Numbered from the stretch's first letter, positions 33,861 through 46,666 are shown. The stretch is 64,000 bases of DNA from Terebella lapidaria (GCA_949152475.1 OX424568.1:22605667-22669666); one strand, 5' to 3'. Notes: a model not told the origin generated them from the letters alone. Made by a program: numbers and translations.

Positions 33861-34760
33861 TATGTAAGTATCAATCTATTACCACCAATACAATCAGATT
33901 TTGATGAAGCCAAAAAGAAACGTAAAATACAACGTTTTGCAATAGAAACAAAGCCCGACCAAAGAGTTTATCCAAAGACACACTGGCGTCATCAGGGGCA
34001 GACAGTGTGTTAAATGTAGTTGTTTCTACTGTACACCTGATGGAATTAGTATACAACTGCCCAACAACCTATGAAAATAATTTAGAAATCCAAAACTAAC
34101 CCCATGGAATAGATACATGACAAGTACAATAGTACCCAATCACAAGCCAGAAGGCTACTGAGTTTATGGTATCCTCGGGGACAGATTTAACGTCCGCCAG
34201 CAGTGACACCGACTCAGTGGTATGAATGTAAGTATCAATCTATTACCACCAATACAATCAGATTTTGATGAAGCCAAAAAGAAACGTAAAATACAACGTT
34301 TTGCAATAGAAACAAAGCCCGACCAAATAGTTTATCCAAAGACACACTGGCGTCATCAGGGGCAGACAGTGTGTGGTTATTGTAGTTGTTTCTACTGTAC
34401 ACCTGATGGAATTAGTATACAACTGCCCAACAACCTATGAAAATAATTTAGAAATCCAAAACTAACCCCATGGAATAGATACATGACAAGTACAATAGTA
34501 TCAAATAACAAACCAGAAGGCTACTGAGTTTATGGTATCCTCGGGGACAGATTTAACGTCCGCCAGCAGTGACACCGACTCAGTGGTATGAATGTAAGTA
34601 TCAATCTATTACCACCAATACAATCAGATTTTGATGAAGCCAAAAAGAAACGTAAAATACAACGTTTTGCAATAGAAACAAAGCCCGGCCAAATAGTTTA
34701 TCCAAAGACACACTGGCGTCATCAGGGGCAGAGAGTGTGTTACATGTAGTTGATATATAT
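33861..34760 (+). repeat. 365-bp tandem array (R2), about 2.4 copies
   Basis: The phrase 'agtatcaatctattaccacc' begins units at about 33868, 34231 and 34598, giving periods of 364 and 366 bp. The first two units are nearly identical ('ggtatcctcggggacagatt', 'ccgccagcagtgacaccgac' in both). The third breaks off after 'gagagtgtgttacatgtag'. Solitary diverged copies sit at 26333-26575 and 62611-62845. Both strands stay open through part of the unit (plus 'DFDEAKKKRKIQRFAIETKP'), but the frame is not kept between all copies. Confidence 0.92.
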
Positions 34761-35799
34761 CACACAGTATCCTCGTACGAATGGGGGTACCTATTCCAAT
34801 TGCAAAGTCATCGGCGTCATTCGATAAAGACCCACCTTGCATTTCATGCCCTCTTCCGGGAAAATCGTTCTTGCATAGCGAAGTCATTATTGTTGTCAAT
34901 TTTTGTCGCCTTACTGGTCAGCACTGACCATGCCCTGTGAATATCGATCAATTTTTGCCATGCATGTTTAAACTGTGAAAATTGGAATATCTTTATATGG
35001 TAAGGTGGGTGTATTATACCGAAAGACAAACAATTTGCAGCTTTCGATAATGTACCCCATTCTCTGCTCTACTGACAAAGGGGTACTACAGTTATGAATG
35101 CAACATCTAAATGTATTTTTCTGATAGACATGTATGTACTAATGTATATATCTCCAAGAAGAATGCAAAGAAGTGGAACTTAAAGATTCCCAGCACACAT
35201 TAGAAAAGTCTTCAACAAAATCCCATTGAAAATGGTAATTGCTCAATGTCAACTACTACTCAAACTCGTTCCATCTCAAACAAACTGCACTAACCTACAA
35301 TACGAATAGACGTATATGTGCTAATATAATTGAAATTGTTATATCTAGGAAAAATATTCTCTACACCGATACAAAACTCATCAACCAAATCCCACTGAAA
35401 ACCTTACTAGCTGCAAGTACCCATTCACGTCTCATGATGTGAAGAGCTGGTGGCTTGAAGGATTCTCTTCATCCAAGACTACATCAGTACTGTAATGGTG
35501 TTATCTCAAGTGACATTGGATTAAATTGTTCTGAAAACTCGGAACAATATATCCTGGGCACTCCACACAGCACAAGATGGCATTGCGAGAAACACCTAGA
35601 TGGAGAAACATGTGGCAGAGAATGCAATTATGAAACGTAGAATATGCTATGTAACACACCATGAAGTTCTGGATGATAAGAGTTTACCTCTCACTCAATT
35701 TGTATTATAAGGTTGACGTAGATTATAGTACATGTTATACTATATTTGTTCTTTCTGTTTAGTTGTATCCCACTAATATTTGCCTCATCCATCCCATGT
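34761..35799. other. Noncoding
   Basis: No supported gene. Frames of 60-70 codons are scattered on both strands without motifs. Confidence 0.4.
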
Positions 35800-35975
35800 T
35801 CCATTTTATTGCAGTGCGTAAATTGTGGAATGATGCCTTTAAGACGTAAACGGTAATTTAAGACACACCGCGTGTTGTTGCCTACTCACATTCCCTTGTG
35901 AGCATCTTACATGCTCATCACCTGCAAGTAGTATATCAAATCAGCCACACCAACTTGCCAAGTTATGTATGTGCC
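35800..35975 (+). repeat. Dispersed repeat family R1, copy 3
   Basis: It has the core 'gtgcgtaaattgtggaatga', then 'ggtaatttaagacacaccgc' and 'gcaagtagtatatcaaatca'. Very close to copy 2. Confidence 0.7.
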
Positions 35976-36559
35976 ATATCACTATATCAATAAACATACT
36001 CACTGATACATAGAAACATGCACGTTTCCATACTGAAATATAGCACATCCTTCCAATACTAGTTTATCCATTGTGCCAGTAGTGCCAGCTTTGAAGTTTC
36101 ATTTTAACCGAATTAACAAAATGTTAGATACGATTGTATGATACTCAGTATCAGCATTACTATACCCAACATTATTGGTCCGAATGTCCTATGATAGCCT
36201 GACATGGTTACAAGTGACCACTCCAACATTGAAAACCTGGCCAGGAGGACGTGAATTGTCATATGAGGTTAAAGAATTTGAGAAGTGATGATGAGAGAAC
36301 CGTTCGTCCAAGGTTGGCAATCAATCAATAAATGGTGAGTTTCATTGCGAGTTTGCCGATACATTACCTCTGGATACTACCTCTAGAAATTGCATAAATA
36401 TTTTTCATATCCACATAACTTTCTCTTTCAATCAATAGGACTACATGGGCCTGTGGAACAGAATATTTTCACTTACATCGTCGCACGAAGCTTAAGACAA
36501 TATGTTTATGCTTGTAGATTGTTAGGCTTTTCTTTAGTACCACTAACAATACTGCACTG

Positions 36560-36815
36560 AAGTATTGACGCACTGATACTTAGCATCTCATACAAAACAC
36601 ATCACCCAATCTTGCACGGTTTCAAGTACCCACTTACCCACTTATAACCTGAAGCAAGAGATGTAGAGGAATATGTAGCATGGGAAAAGTGGACTTCATA
36701 CCCGGATGGTCGGAGAGGCACGTCTGAACGACCACTCGATCCAAGGTTGCAATGCGGCAAAGAAAACTATTGTGATGGAGTTATTATTTCAAGGTTAGTA
36801 AATCCCAATGTGTTT
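36560..36815 (+). repeat. Local repeat R3, copy 1
   Basis: This copy shares 'aagtacccacttacccact', 'atgtagcatgg', 'tccaaggttgcaatg' and 'ggagttattatttcaaggtt' with 40080-40385. Part of the mosaic of diverged duplications between 28.9 and 43.5 kb. Confidence 0.65.
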
Positions 36816-36859
36816 ATTATCAGTGCTCGTATGTGCTTTATAATAGGTCACATTGTTCT

Positions 36860-37520
36860 TGAAATCTCACTTAATATTGAGATTAAAGACTAGGAATCAA
36901 TTGTGGACATATAGGGAATCATATATCATGTATATGCTGAATATTCTCATGACCCCGAATTTGACCTCTGACCTCATTACCATGGTATCTCACTCAATAT
37001 CGACTTTACAGCTTAGGAATCAATCGTGGACATATAGGAAATGATATACGCTGGATATTTTTGTGATCTTGGAATTGACCTTTGATCTTATTTTCGAGGT
37101 CATAGCACAAAATGGCTTATATCTCGTTTATTACGGACTTTGCAGCTCAGGAATCAGTAGTGGACTGATAGAAAATGATACATGCTGAATATTCTCGTGA
37201 TCTTGAATTTGACCTCTGACCTCATTTTCGATGTCAGAGCACAAAATGGCTGATATCTCGCCTATTATCGACTTTACATTTTAAGAAATAATTGTGGGCA
37301 TATAATAAATATATACGTTGTATGCTGAATATTCTCGTGACCTCGAATTTGAACTTTGACCTCATTTTCAAGTTCAGATCACAAAATGGCTAATATCTCG
37401 CTTATTATCTACTTTACAGCTTAGGAATCAACTGTGAACATGTATGGAATGAGATATGATGAATATTCTTGTGACCTTGAATTTACTTTCAAGGTCCCTG
37501 AACAAATTGGCTAATATCTC
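36860..37520 (+). repeat. 135-bp minisatellite, about 4.5 units
   Basis: The phrase 'taggaatcaattgtggacat' and its variants start units near 36892, 37014, 37148, 37284 and 37422 (spacing 122-138 bp). Each unit continues with 'atgctgaatattctcgtgac', 'gaatttgacctctgacctca' and 'cacaaaatggctgatatctc'. The same 'gaatttgacctt' phrase appears at about 1484. Confidence 0.9.
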
Positions 37521-37735
37521 AAACATCTGTTGTCCGGTAACCTTCCTTAGCCCTTGGGCTAAATTTTATAAGCATATATAACGATGGGATAGCTACCAGT
37601 ATTCAAAGCTGGAAGTAACATAATGCAATAATTACTAAGATTTGGGCGACTGGTGACATTCAGTGTCCGGGGTTTTTAGGTTACCAGACCATCGGTTCGA
37701 TCACCTATTGGCTAACTGGTAATCTACAGGTCCCT
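37521..37735 (+). repeat. Flanking repeat with 'ggttaccagacc' signature
   Basis: 'ggttaccagaccatcggttc' and 'cacctattgg' match the decayed block at 1036-1085. Probably one repeat type together with the adjacent minisatellite. Confidence 0.45.
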
Positions 37736-38520
37736 TGGGCCTATGTATTATACTGCCTATTCAAACATGTTTTATGAAAATAAAAAGTTGAATAGCTCTG
37801 AAATTAACAGTATATCAACTGCATCCTTACGGGACCATAGTGCATTTATCAAAAGCAATAAACGATTCAGCACAGGTATGGCATGTTCAAACAATTGTAT
37901 CTTGCGAAAAATATTCAATGAAACAACATGAATTGTTAAATGTCTCACTGACGAGACCACTGATAATCAGTTGTAATTAACACATGTAGAATCCTCCCCA
38001 TCTTGTTATATAACCTTATATGTTTGTGTCTTTCGTGTATGTATTTACGTGCACGGGGTGTAAACTATTTTTAGTTGCCCTGTTCATCACTGGGTATAAT
38101 CTGTAGGATTACGCCTTCAAGGCAGACATGGTAAATGAAGTCGTGCCAAGTTTTCATACTTTACCAGAAGGCTATAAATGAAAGCATCCTTTCAAAATTT
38201 ACCAAATTCTCTCGTTTGTTCACCAACAATGTAATTAATAGCCAATGGCGCTGCTTCCATTCAAATTATTAGTTTACCTAAACCAGGTATAGTCTTTCAA
38301 ATTAGGTAATTACACCTATCAGTCCATTCATGATAGTATGGAACATCATACGTGTACGTGATTTATTACCAATGACTAATATGGTATTTAAACGGCACTC
38401 TAAATTATTACAAAGAGGCATGTGTCAACGATTAAGAAGGTGCGAACAAAGCAAATCGAAATATGCAGGGGTGAACGAATCCATGTTGAAAGATCATAAT
38501 CATTCTGACAGACTGAAAAT
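37736..38520 (+). repeat. Local duplication R4, copy 1
   Basis: Diverged direct copy of about 42760-43450. Paired phrases include 'caattgtatcttgcgaaaaa'/'caattatatcttgtggaaaa', 'actgggtataatctgtagga'/'actgggtataaactgtggaa' and 'caagttttcat'. No gene is supported. Confidence 0.65.
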
Positions 38521-40079
38521 GAAGATGAAATAATCTTACCACCCAAAACCTCTAAACACTTCAGTTTTTTTTTTTTCAGAGAGCGTATGAAAAAACTATT
38601 TCATATTCTGCCCACGCTCCGTGGTATGGCACAAACCAAACAAGAAAAAGCTGTCATTCTCTGTATCAATGAGGAATGTGAATTTTGTGACATTCATTAA
38701 TGATATCTTTAAATGATGATGTTTCGGTGTATGAATTGTTCCATGAATAACTACAGAAAATAGCCAATGTTGGAGTGTTTCTCCAACGTTACGCTTGCAA
38801 TAGTTAGGGCACTGAAAAGCACATCGACACTTATAACCATAATGTTTAATATGATCGTTGATAAATAAGCATGGTGCAGACATACATGGTTACACTATAT
38901 CACATTCTATTGTGATACATTTACCATATATCATCGGTTAATTCAAAACAACATGCAACATATTGAAACATATGTCCAAAGGTGAATTGATTGTGGTTGG
39001 TGAATAACGTGTTGGAAACGTGTATTGATAAATATGGAACCTATACCCAAGGACATGGTATTCCGAGAGATCAAAACCAAATTCGTTATCCAATCTCAAA
39101 GTCCATTGTCAGGCAAAAAATCGATAGCAGCTATAATCTTGGTAAAACATAGCCTTGTCGCAGCAGTTTGGAGACTAGCTGGGAACTTCGGCGGACACGG
39201 TCCTCATATCTGCAACTAGCTCTCGAATAGCGTATGAGTTTTGAGACAAACACGCCATATGCTGGCGACATAAGAATGTTGCTGCTTAGAAAAGGAAAAT
39301 TGACTATGTAAATATTAAATTTCACATGAATTAGGTTAATAGGTATGTTATTATTTGCAACGTCAGTGTCAGTCGATCATGGAGGAATTGAATAGTCCGA
39401 ATTTGAACCGTGTATCTGAAGATTAGTTTTGAAGATATAACACAATAGGTTGTCTTGCAATAAGTTGTCTTAATGTTTTTGCTAAGATGGATGGTACTAT
39501 AAGTCTGGCCAGGTGGTCCTTATTTCTGCACTGATTAGTATCAGTCTGTTTCAGGTGGTATTTAAAGAACGAAACATTTCAAACATACCAAGTTCTCACA
39601 TATTGCACTAACGACACGCTGTGATATGAGGATCAGCTTGCTTCTACTTCTTTGGATAATTAGACCTACTCTGAACATTCAAAACATTTTTTATCTATTG
39701 AGTCTTATCTTGGGATTACACTCGATCTGGAATCAAGCTTCATACTAATTGGTTATCAAGTAGTGTTCTAACAACAATATACTCTCTGAAGTATACTCTC
39801 AATATACTCTCTGTGAAGTCTAACCTCAAAATATTTATTTCCCCTCATTTTTTTCCAGTTTTCTCTTTTGTCACGTTTTGTCAATCAATATTTAGGATAA
39901 ATGTAGTATTTTACGAAACATGTTCTGAGCTTGACAGTACTTACTACCTTAGTGGAAATTGCATCAACAAATTTGATACATATCAAGGCCTAATACTCCA
40001 ACTAGCGTCGTCGCACAACGCCCTATACAATATGTATATACACGTACGTTACTAAGCACCTCTTCAGTGATACAAAAAT
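38521..40079. other. Noncoding
   Basis: Short poly-T at 38563-38577. A minus frame at 38596-38883 (95 codons, Cys/His-rich) has no domain I recognise. No gene is called. Confidence 0.35.
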
Positions 40080-40385
40080 AAACAATGTTGCACTGATGAT
40101 CGATACTTATCATCCCATACAAAACATGTTACCAAACGAACGCAATGTGCCCAATGGCAATCTTACATGGCACGAAGTACCCACTTACCCACTCCAAACC
40201 TGAGTCAATGGATGTGGAAGGAAATGTAGCATAGAAGAAGTGGGCTCCATAATCAGGTGATTGGAGAGAGAGAAAGAGAGAGATGGTCTAAAGGACCATT
40301 TCGTCCGAGGTTACATTATACCATAGAGCATGGAAAACGATTGTAATGGTGTTATTATTTCAAGGTTACTAAATAACAATGGTGT
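40080..40385 (+). repeat. Local repeat R3, copy 2
   Basis: Matches 36560-36815 and contains a (GA)n-rich tract at about 40266-40287. Confidence 0.65.
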
Positions 40386-41799
40386 GTTTTGTGTGTGTAT
40401 GTAATTGCTTTTATAGCAGAGTACTGAGTAGATAGCGCTGAACATGGAACTGAAAAAAACATACCTAATCAATTTTATTGAATGTTCTTGTCCTTGTGTG
40501 AATTGTTTTGTTTATTGAAGGTGTTCATTGCAGGAAAAGTTGAAGTTTCCGAAACATACAAATTTAGTATAAATAAGGTGATGGTGGTGTATTGATTCGG
40601 AATCGTCCATTTGTGTATTTCGCGCTCAATATGCGAAAAAAGTTATCACGATTGTGAATGTGCGATCTGTTGTGACGTCACAAGTTTGCAATTTTTCAAC
40701 AGAGTGAACACGTGTTGTTCGTCTCCTACACTATTTTCAGCCAAACGCCGAGAACAGGCATAATAATCGGACTGAAAATTAACGATAATATTTGATAAGA
40801 GATATTTTCTTACCACAAGTCATTGACAAAATCGAATATAGAAAACTGGTCCCAGGTTATCGATTTGAGAAGGGTAATGAGAATGTATGTGGGGACAATT
40901 CGTGAGCGACAGCTTTTTTGGCTAGCGTAGTTCCGTCAATAATTCTTCAAATTGAATTCTGTAAATTACGTTTTGACGACATTCATCCATACAATTTTAT
41001 CGTGCAGTTTCATCCCTTTCTCTCTGATAGTTCGTCCACCATCCAAGTCAAACTGTCAAACAATACCGGATTACCGGTATTCACATGTACATGCACATGT
41101 CAAATATGTGACGTCACAAATGTATGGTAATTGTTATCATGTGACGCAAAATTCGGGCGGCAGTAAAAAAAAAGTCACAAATATGCCCGAAATTCCAACT
41201 CTTTTTGTATCTAAAGGATTTTTCTATTTCTACGCAAGGTAATATCGTCATTTGATTTACATGATTTGATAGCCAAATATTACTGCTTCATATGTATGAT
41301 AATATTTTTTATTTATTTATTTTAAGGTATGCCGGATTTACTAGCAACAGTTGACTATGCCAAGTGTAATTATGTTTACCTGTCAAGTTTCTAGGCTAAT
41401 CCATTATCAACATTTGCAAATAATCATGTGCACTCAAAAGTAGAAAAGGCTATGCAATATTCATTACCGTGCGATATTGTTTGTTTTTCCTTTATTCTCA
41501 TGCAAATATTCAGGTGCATAAGGCAGGTAGAAGAAGCTATGCAAACAGCATTGCTGTGCAAAAATGTTTTGCTTTTTCTATATTCACATCCTTGGGGAGT
41601 TAGATGACTTGACTGTTTTCCTCGTTCATTGCATTGCCTGAATTGTGTGTCTCACCACATTCAGATGTATATAGTTTTTTTTCAGTGCACATACTTAGGA
41701 ATTATATCCAAAATGGAACGATTGAGGCAGTAAGGCAATGTTGTTCAAAGCAAGGTAGTTCAATACGTATGGACTAAAATCTTTTAATTCCATAAATGT
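40386..41799. other. Noncoding
   Basis: The region contains a 'gtgacgtcac' phrase at about 40673 and another at about 41108, both CRE-like, but no gene follows either. The two overlapping frames at 40918-41242 are short and unsupported. Confidence 0.4.
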
Positions 41800-42565
41800 C
41801 CCAACACTAATTATTTCCGATGAACTGATGAATCATTGCCTTGATTCTCCATTTGTGTGTCGTTAATTTAACATACATACCGACAATATTGTGGAAATGT
41901 CACTTCATTGAACCGAAATTGCTCTCTTCCTGCCCCAAAGGTCGAAACTGGTAGCCATACCTAATTTGTATTTAGTCTCCCCAGGCCTATTTTGATAGGT
42001 GTGGACAGGGAGGAGAAAGACTCAGTTTTAGTGGGAGCTAGTAGCCTATTACATGGCTTAGCATAAGGACACCTATAATTTCTCGTCAATTAATCAATGA
42101 GAAGTTGGTAAGGAATCAGCTTTCGACCCTTCAATCAAATACATGTTTTCAAACTCAATAAGTCATTGGTGCTGCACCGCATTTACAATAAAAGTTGCGC
42201 ATGGCATTGACCCAACACAAGTTATTTCAGATGAATTATTGCCTTGATTCTCCATTTATATGTCGTTGATTAGACATGAATACCGACGAAAGTATTGACG
42301 AACTACTACAATGAACCAAAATGTTCTGTCCCTGCTCCAGAGGTCAGAACTGGTAGCCAGGCCTCGGTTATATTTACATTCACCCTAACCTTTTTCGATA
42401 GGTGTGGGCAGGGAGGAAAAGACAGGAGCAAATTTGTTACAGTCTTAGTGGGAGGAATGTAACCAATTATGTCTTAGAATAAGGAAACCTTAAAATACTT
42501 ATCAAATAATCAATGAGAAATTGGTAAGGAATCAGCTATCAACCCTTCAATAAGTCCTCCGCATT
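41800..42565 (+). repeat. Tandem duplication of about 400 bp
   Basis: Two adjacent units (about 41800-42205 and 42206-42565) share 'attgccttgattctccattt', 'aggtcgaaactggtagcca' (aggtcagaactggtagcca), 'gataggtgtggacagggagg' and 'ttggtaaggaatcagct'. Confidence 0.88.
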
Positions 42566-42759
42566 TACAATACCTAGTATTAATAGAAGTAATCTGTGTA
42601 AATTAAATACATCGCAAGATTGTATCAGAAATTATGACGTATATTATGGAAAACCGTTGCTCAATGATAGTCTATGCTGTCTATTTGAAACCGGATCTAA
42701 TTCTTGGTATTTGACTCTTTGTTTTCCAATGTTACATCGACAATGGGCCAAAATGTATT

Positions 42760-43450
42760 GCTTTAGAAACGCAATAAACGTGCTCACAAAGGTATGAACA
42801 CCTTCACACAATTATATCTTGTGGAAAAAATCCACTGAAAAAACACGAAATGTTATTCGGCGCTCTGGAGAATCAGTTAAAGCACAGGTAGAATCTGCTG
42901 TGCAATTACATTTTTCTGCCCATCATGTTATATTGCCTAATTAGTTTTAGCTTTGCAACGCATTATTACATGCATACTAATAGCTTTAGGACATCATATA
43001 TGCGCCATTTTTATCACTGGGTATAAACTGTGGAATCACCACATAAAGGTAGACTTGGTAACTGGAGTCGGGACAAGTTTTCATTGTTAATCAGTAAGCA
43101 GTGAAGAAAACCAGCCCTTCCTAATATACCGACTTCTTTTTTTGCCACCAAGAATATCTAAGTCAGTGGAGCTACTTCCACTAAAATGAATAGCTAGGCT
43201 ATGTATATTAACCCCAATTAGATAATTACACTAATTAATCAAGGTGTGGTAGTAATGAACATCACAGTTACACCTGAGTTACGATCAATGCGTGACGTGG
43301 TATTAGAACGATACTCTATTGGATTACAAAAAGGCATGCGTGGACGATTGAGAATAACAGTTGCTCTATGGTGTTAGACTACTTTGCGTATAAGTCGAAT
43401 CGAAATATATAATGCATTGCTGAAAGAAATATTGTGTGACATCAGGAGCA
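42760..43450 (+). repeat. Local duplication R4, copy 2
   Basis: Diverged direct copy of 37736-38520, about 5 kb away, in the same orientation. Confidence 0.65.
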
Positions 43451-44506
43451 TCTATACTGAAAATGAAAGTTGAATTCACGTAATTAACTCAAACCCATCA
43501 TCGCCCCTCACTAATCGTATTGATCATTTGAAAATTCACGATACGTGTAAGCAATAAAATAAGTTACTTCATGTTCTGTTCGCGTTCCTCTATGCCAATA
43601 ATACCTATCAGAAGAAGAAGTTGACTACTATGTAAATGTACTAAGTATGACAGTGTGGTTCTTTGTCTCACACAGTAAGGATGACACTGAATACCCTGTT
43701 CCAAGTAGTAATATCACCCGCTATGCAACAGTAAGTTCATTTATTACAATACTGACAGTATGAAGCAACGTTTAAGGCACACACAAGCAACCGGGCATTT
43801 CAAACGGAATGAGCCTAAATACATATACATGACACAAATACACACATGGCTACAACAAATACACGAATTTTCTACTGTTACATTTTGGAACATTTCCATT
43901 ACGTATTTATCTTACGTTGTACATCATCATGCAGCATGTGAACCCAGACGTTCAGAAGGTGCCCAGGTTGCGTGAATACTTACGACGAACAAATTAGACG
44001 TGTTCCCTCATATTTCCATCTTAGCTTAATGGTAGTTTCACCTTGGGGAACTTGTAATGACAGGGTCAAAGTCACTCGTCGCGGTAAGTGTTGATCACCG
44101 TAAAAAAACACTAGTGGTAACTGTTCCAAATCTCCGTTTATAGTGATGAGTTTCGTAGATATTTCCCATGTAATAACTTGCTTTTAATGTTTCTGTCACG
44201 TACGAATCTGTCCATGGGATTTCGCTCCAGTGCACACCTAATCAAGATCCGAAAAATGTGCTACTATATATAGGTCTTACTTACGTTAGTTTGGCTGTTT
44301 AACGCCAAAGGCAATTGGAAGATGAAATCGAGTTTTCAATTGGGATAAAAATGAGAATAAAATTCCCATTGCTGGTTTGTCGCTATTACGACTGATTCAA
44401 GCTAGGGTTATCCTTAATGTGCGTCTTCGGAAAGTGAGATATTGAGAATAGACAGGAAATTAATGTATTGAAGGCAGTAGTAAACTGTTGCTGACCGATA
44501 ATGAAT
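43451..44506. other. Downstream flank of the GPCR gene
   Basis: This would include the 3' UTR of the minus-strand receptor gene. I could not pick a confident polyadenylation signal. No other gene is supported. Confidence 0.5.
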
Positions 44507-46666
44507 TCATGTATGTCGTATGGGGGACGTCGATGTGGAAGTTGTCACATCAGAGTAGAGACTTCCCTGTCTCATCCTACTCTGGTAATACGTCCCCGAT
44601 ACACTCGCCTTGCCCTGGCTTTTACAACAACAACTTGTAAAGAGGTCTCGACAGGCCTTCCTAAAATGTTCCGAGAGCAGTGCGTATAGAAATGGATTCA
44701 AAGCAGAGTTCGCGTAGAAGAGCAGGAAGGTTGACGGAGGTATCAGCATGTGTCCGAAGTCGAAGCTCCCTTTCGGAGGAGACCAGTACTGCCAGAGGAT
44801 GCGCACGTGGTGCGGAAGTACGCAAAGGGCGAACGACACGATTATGCAGATGAGGAGGCGTATCACTTTACGTCTCGCTTGCAGGGCTCTGGTTATTGCT
44901 GGCACCTTTGGTTTAGTTTTCCTGACGGAGAGTGCCACGTATTTTCGGCGACAGCTTGTGCCATTTTCTTTGTTGTTGATTGGACAGGTGCAGTTTTGCT
45001 CGATTGATGACGACTCTTCCACGGTATCAGCCCATTTATTACTCCGTTTTAATAAACTTACTTTCATGTCAGCCAATTTCTCCTCGCTATTCTCAGCTTG
45101 GTTGACATTTTTATCACATTTCCTCGGGTTATTGGTCCGATTTATGATCAAACATTTCCCGCAGTATTCGCATTTCACCTGGGAGTAAGTCATGGTGTTA
45201 CGACTTTGTAGTTCCAACTTCGCAGTTTGACGCGATTTCGCATGCGGGGTGCTCGACTTCCAAAGAACGATAGAGATTTGTATATACATCGTGGTTATCA
45301 TAATCAAAGGAACTAAATACAATATAGCAAAGTTCACAATTGAGTATATTTCCATATCAATATTCCAGTCTCCGCTGTTCACACAAAATTCAATTGTGGA
45401 ATTGTTGGAATCCCACGTGGGAATGCTGATGATATCGTATGCAATTAAGTTTGGTATTCCATATATAGCAGCAAGAGTCCAGACAACTACAATGACACAT
45501 TTAAGTAGATACATCCGGGATATTCTGCGGTTCAACATCGGGTGGATGATGGCAAAGTAGCGCTCGAGTGAGATAACCGTCAGGATCAGAACTGAGGCTG
45601 TATAACTTGTACACTGGATGAAGTAGTACATCTTACACATCGCCTGGAAGTACAAATAAATGACTGGTGATGTGATCGTTAAAATCAACTCGCTTATAGG
45701 AATTTTGAAATCATGAAAACGTATTTCATAATGATTATCGTTATTATCCGGAAATGAAAAAACAACACACTAGAAATATGTCATTCTGTGTAACCTGAAC
45801 ACACTGATACCAACATGCTTCCTGACAGTGACAACTTTCAATTAGGAATCGTGTGAAGCATTTTGATGTAATGTTGTATTCGGAATGGTTATTGTTATCG
45901 ATATATCAGCCGAGATAGATGGAATAAAACGTTATAACTGCCCTGATGTGCTAACCTAATAGAGCACTTGTGATGTGCTTGCATTAAGAACTTGATGAGA
46001 TACGTAAGAGCAAAAAAAAACATTACCATTTGCTATACAGCAAATTAATTTTTATAGGCCTTGCTGGTGTTCCCACGTGATTATATTTGAAATGAGAGTC
46101 GTGAGGGAAACAAAAGAGGGCGTGCAACTGCAGTCGGTCACATACCCGTCCTAGGTACCAGATTGTAGACAAATACGTGGACAGATTCGGCAGCACACAG
46201 AAAACCCCGACACACAAATCCGACACCGCCAGGTTAGCCAGGAAGAAATTGGTGACGTTTCTCATCTTCTTGTGACAGAGTATCACGTAAATCACTGTAA
46301 TGTTCCCTAAAAGAGTAATAATCGTCATTAGCACTGCACCGATTTTTTTTTCATGTTGCTAATTATGCCCAAACCGTAAGGATGTGTTGAAAGTGCATAA
46401 CTATTTCGCAGTCTTGTAATAGTCTTTTAAAATACGACTCCCATTATCTTCATGGTAATTAGATGCAAATGGCCAGGAGACTTACCCAGAACACAACAGG
46501 CGAAAATCGCCCCAAAGAGAGCAACATATATTCCGCGGATGTATGCTATGTCAAAGGGTTTTACGATAGAATGAAAATCGGTGTAATTGGCGTGAAGGTC
46601 TTCAGACGACTGGTTTGTCATATTGATTCCAGCAGTATCCACGGCAAAATATATATGTTCATCCAT
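44507..46666 (-). CDS. TrissinR: Trissin-receptor-like neuropeptide GPCR, three exons
   Basis: Rhodopsin-class receptor at the plasma membrane, expected to bind a trissin-type peptide and signal through G proteins. Exons on the minus strand are 46666-46486, 46333-46146 and 45643-44507, all with gt...ag introns (152 and 502 bp; phases 1 and 0). They join to an uninterrupted 501-residue protein. The ATG has a purine at -3 and G at +4. Three N-glycosylation sequons (N15, N18, N27) lie in the N-terminus. Hallmarks are N71 in LLGN (TM1), D99 in LAVSD (TM2), C126 and C210 (extracellular disulfide), E150-R151-Y152, W178, P235, an ALCVLP motif in TM6, NPFLY at 439-443, helix 8 and a CCC palmitoylation site at 461-463. 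The third intracellular loop is long (about 250-385) and Cys-rich. TM2-TM3 ('NFFLANLAVSDLCVGVFCVL') and TM6-loop ('FALCVLPHHVRILWQYWS') phrases match trissin receptors as I remember them. No search was run. Confidence 0.87.

Noticed and set aside
36860-37520. Regularly spaced repeats considered as a CRISPR-like array
   Set aside because: The units are adjacent 135-bp tandem copies without unique spacers, in eukaryotic DNA. This is a minisatellite.
37680-37700. 'ggttcgatcacc' resembling a tRNA B box
   Set aside because: No A box or acceptor stem at the right distance. The phrase belongs to the dispersed 'ggttaccgaacc' repeat.
44748-45560. Plus-strand frames of 85-146 codons
   Set aside because: Shadows of the third exon of the receptor on the other strand.
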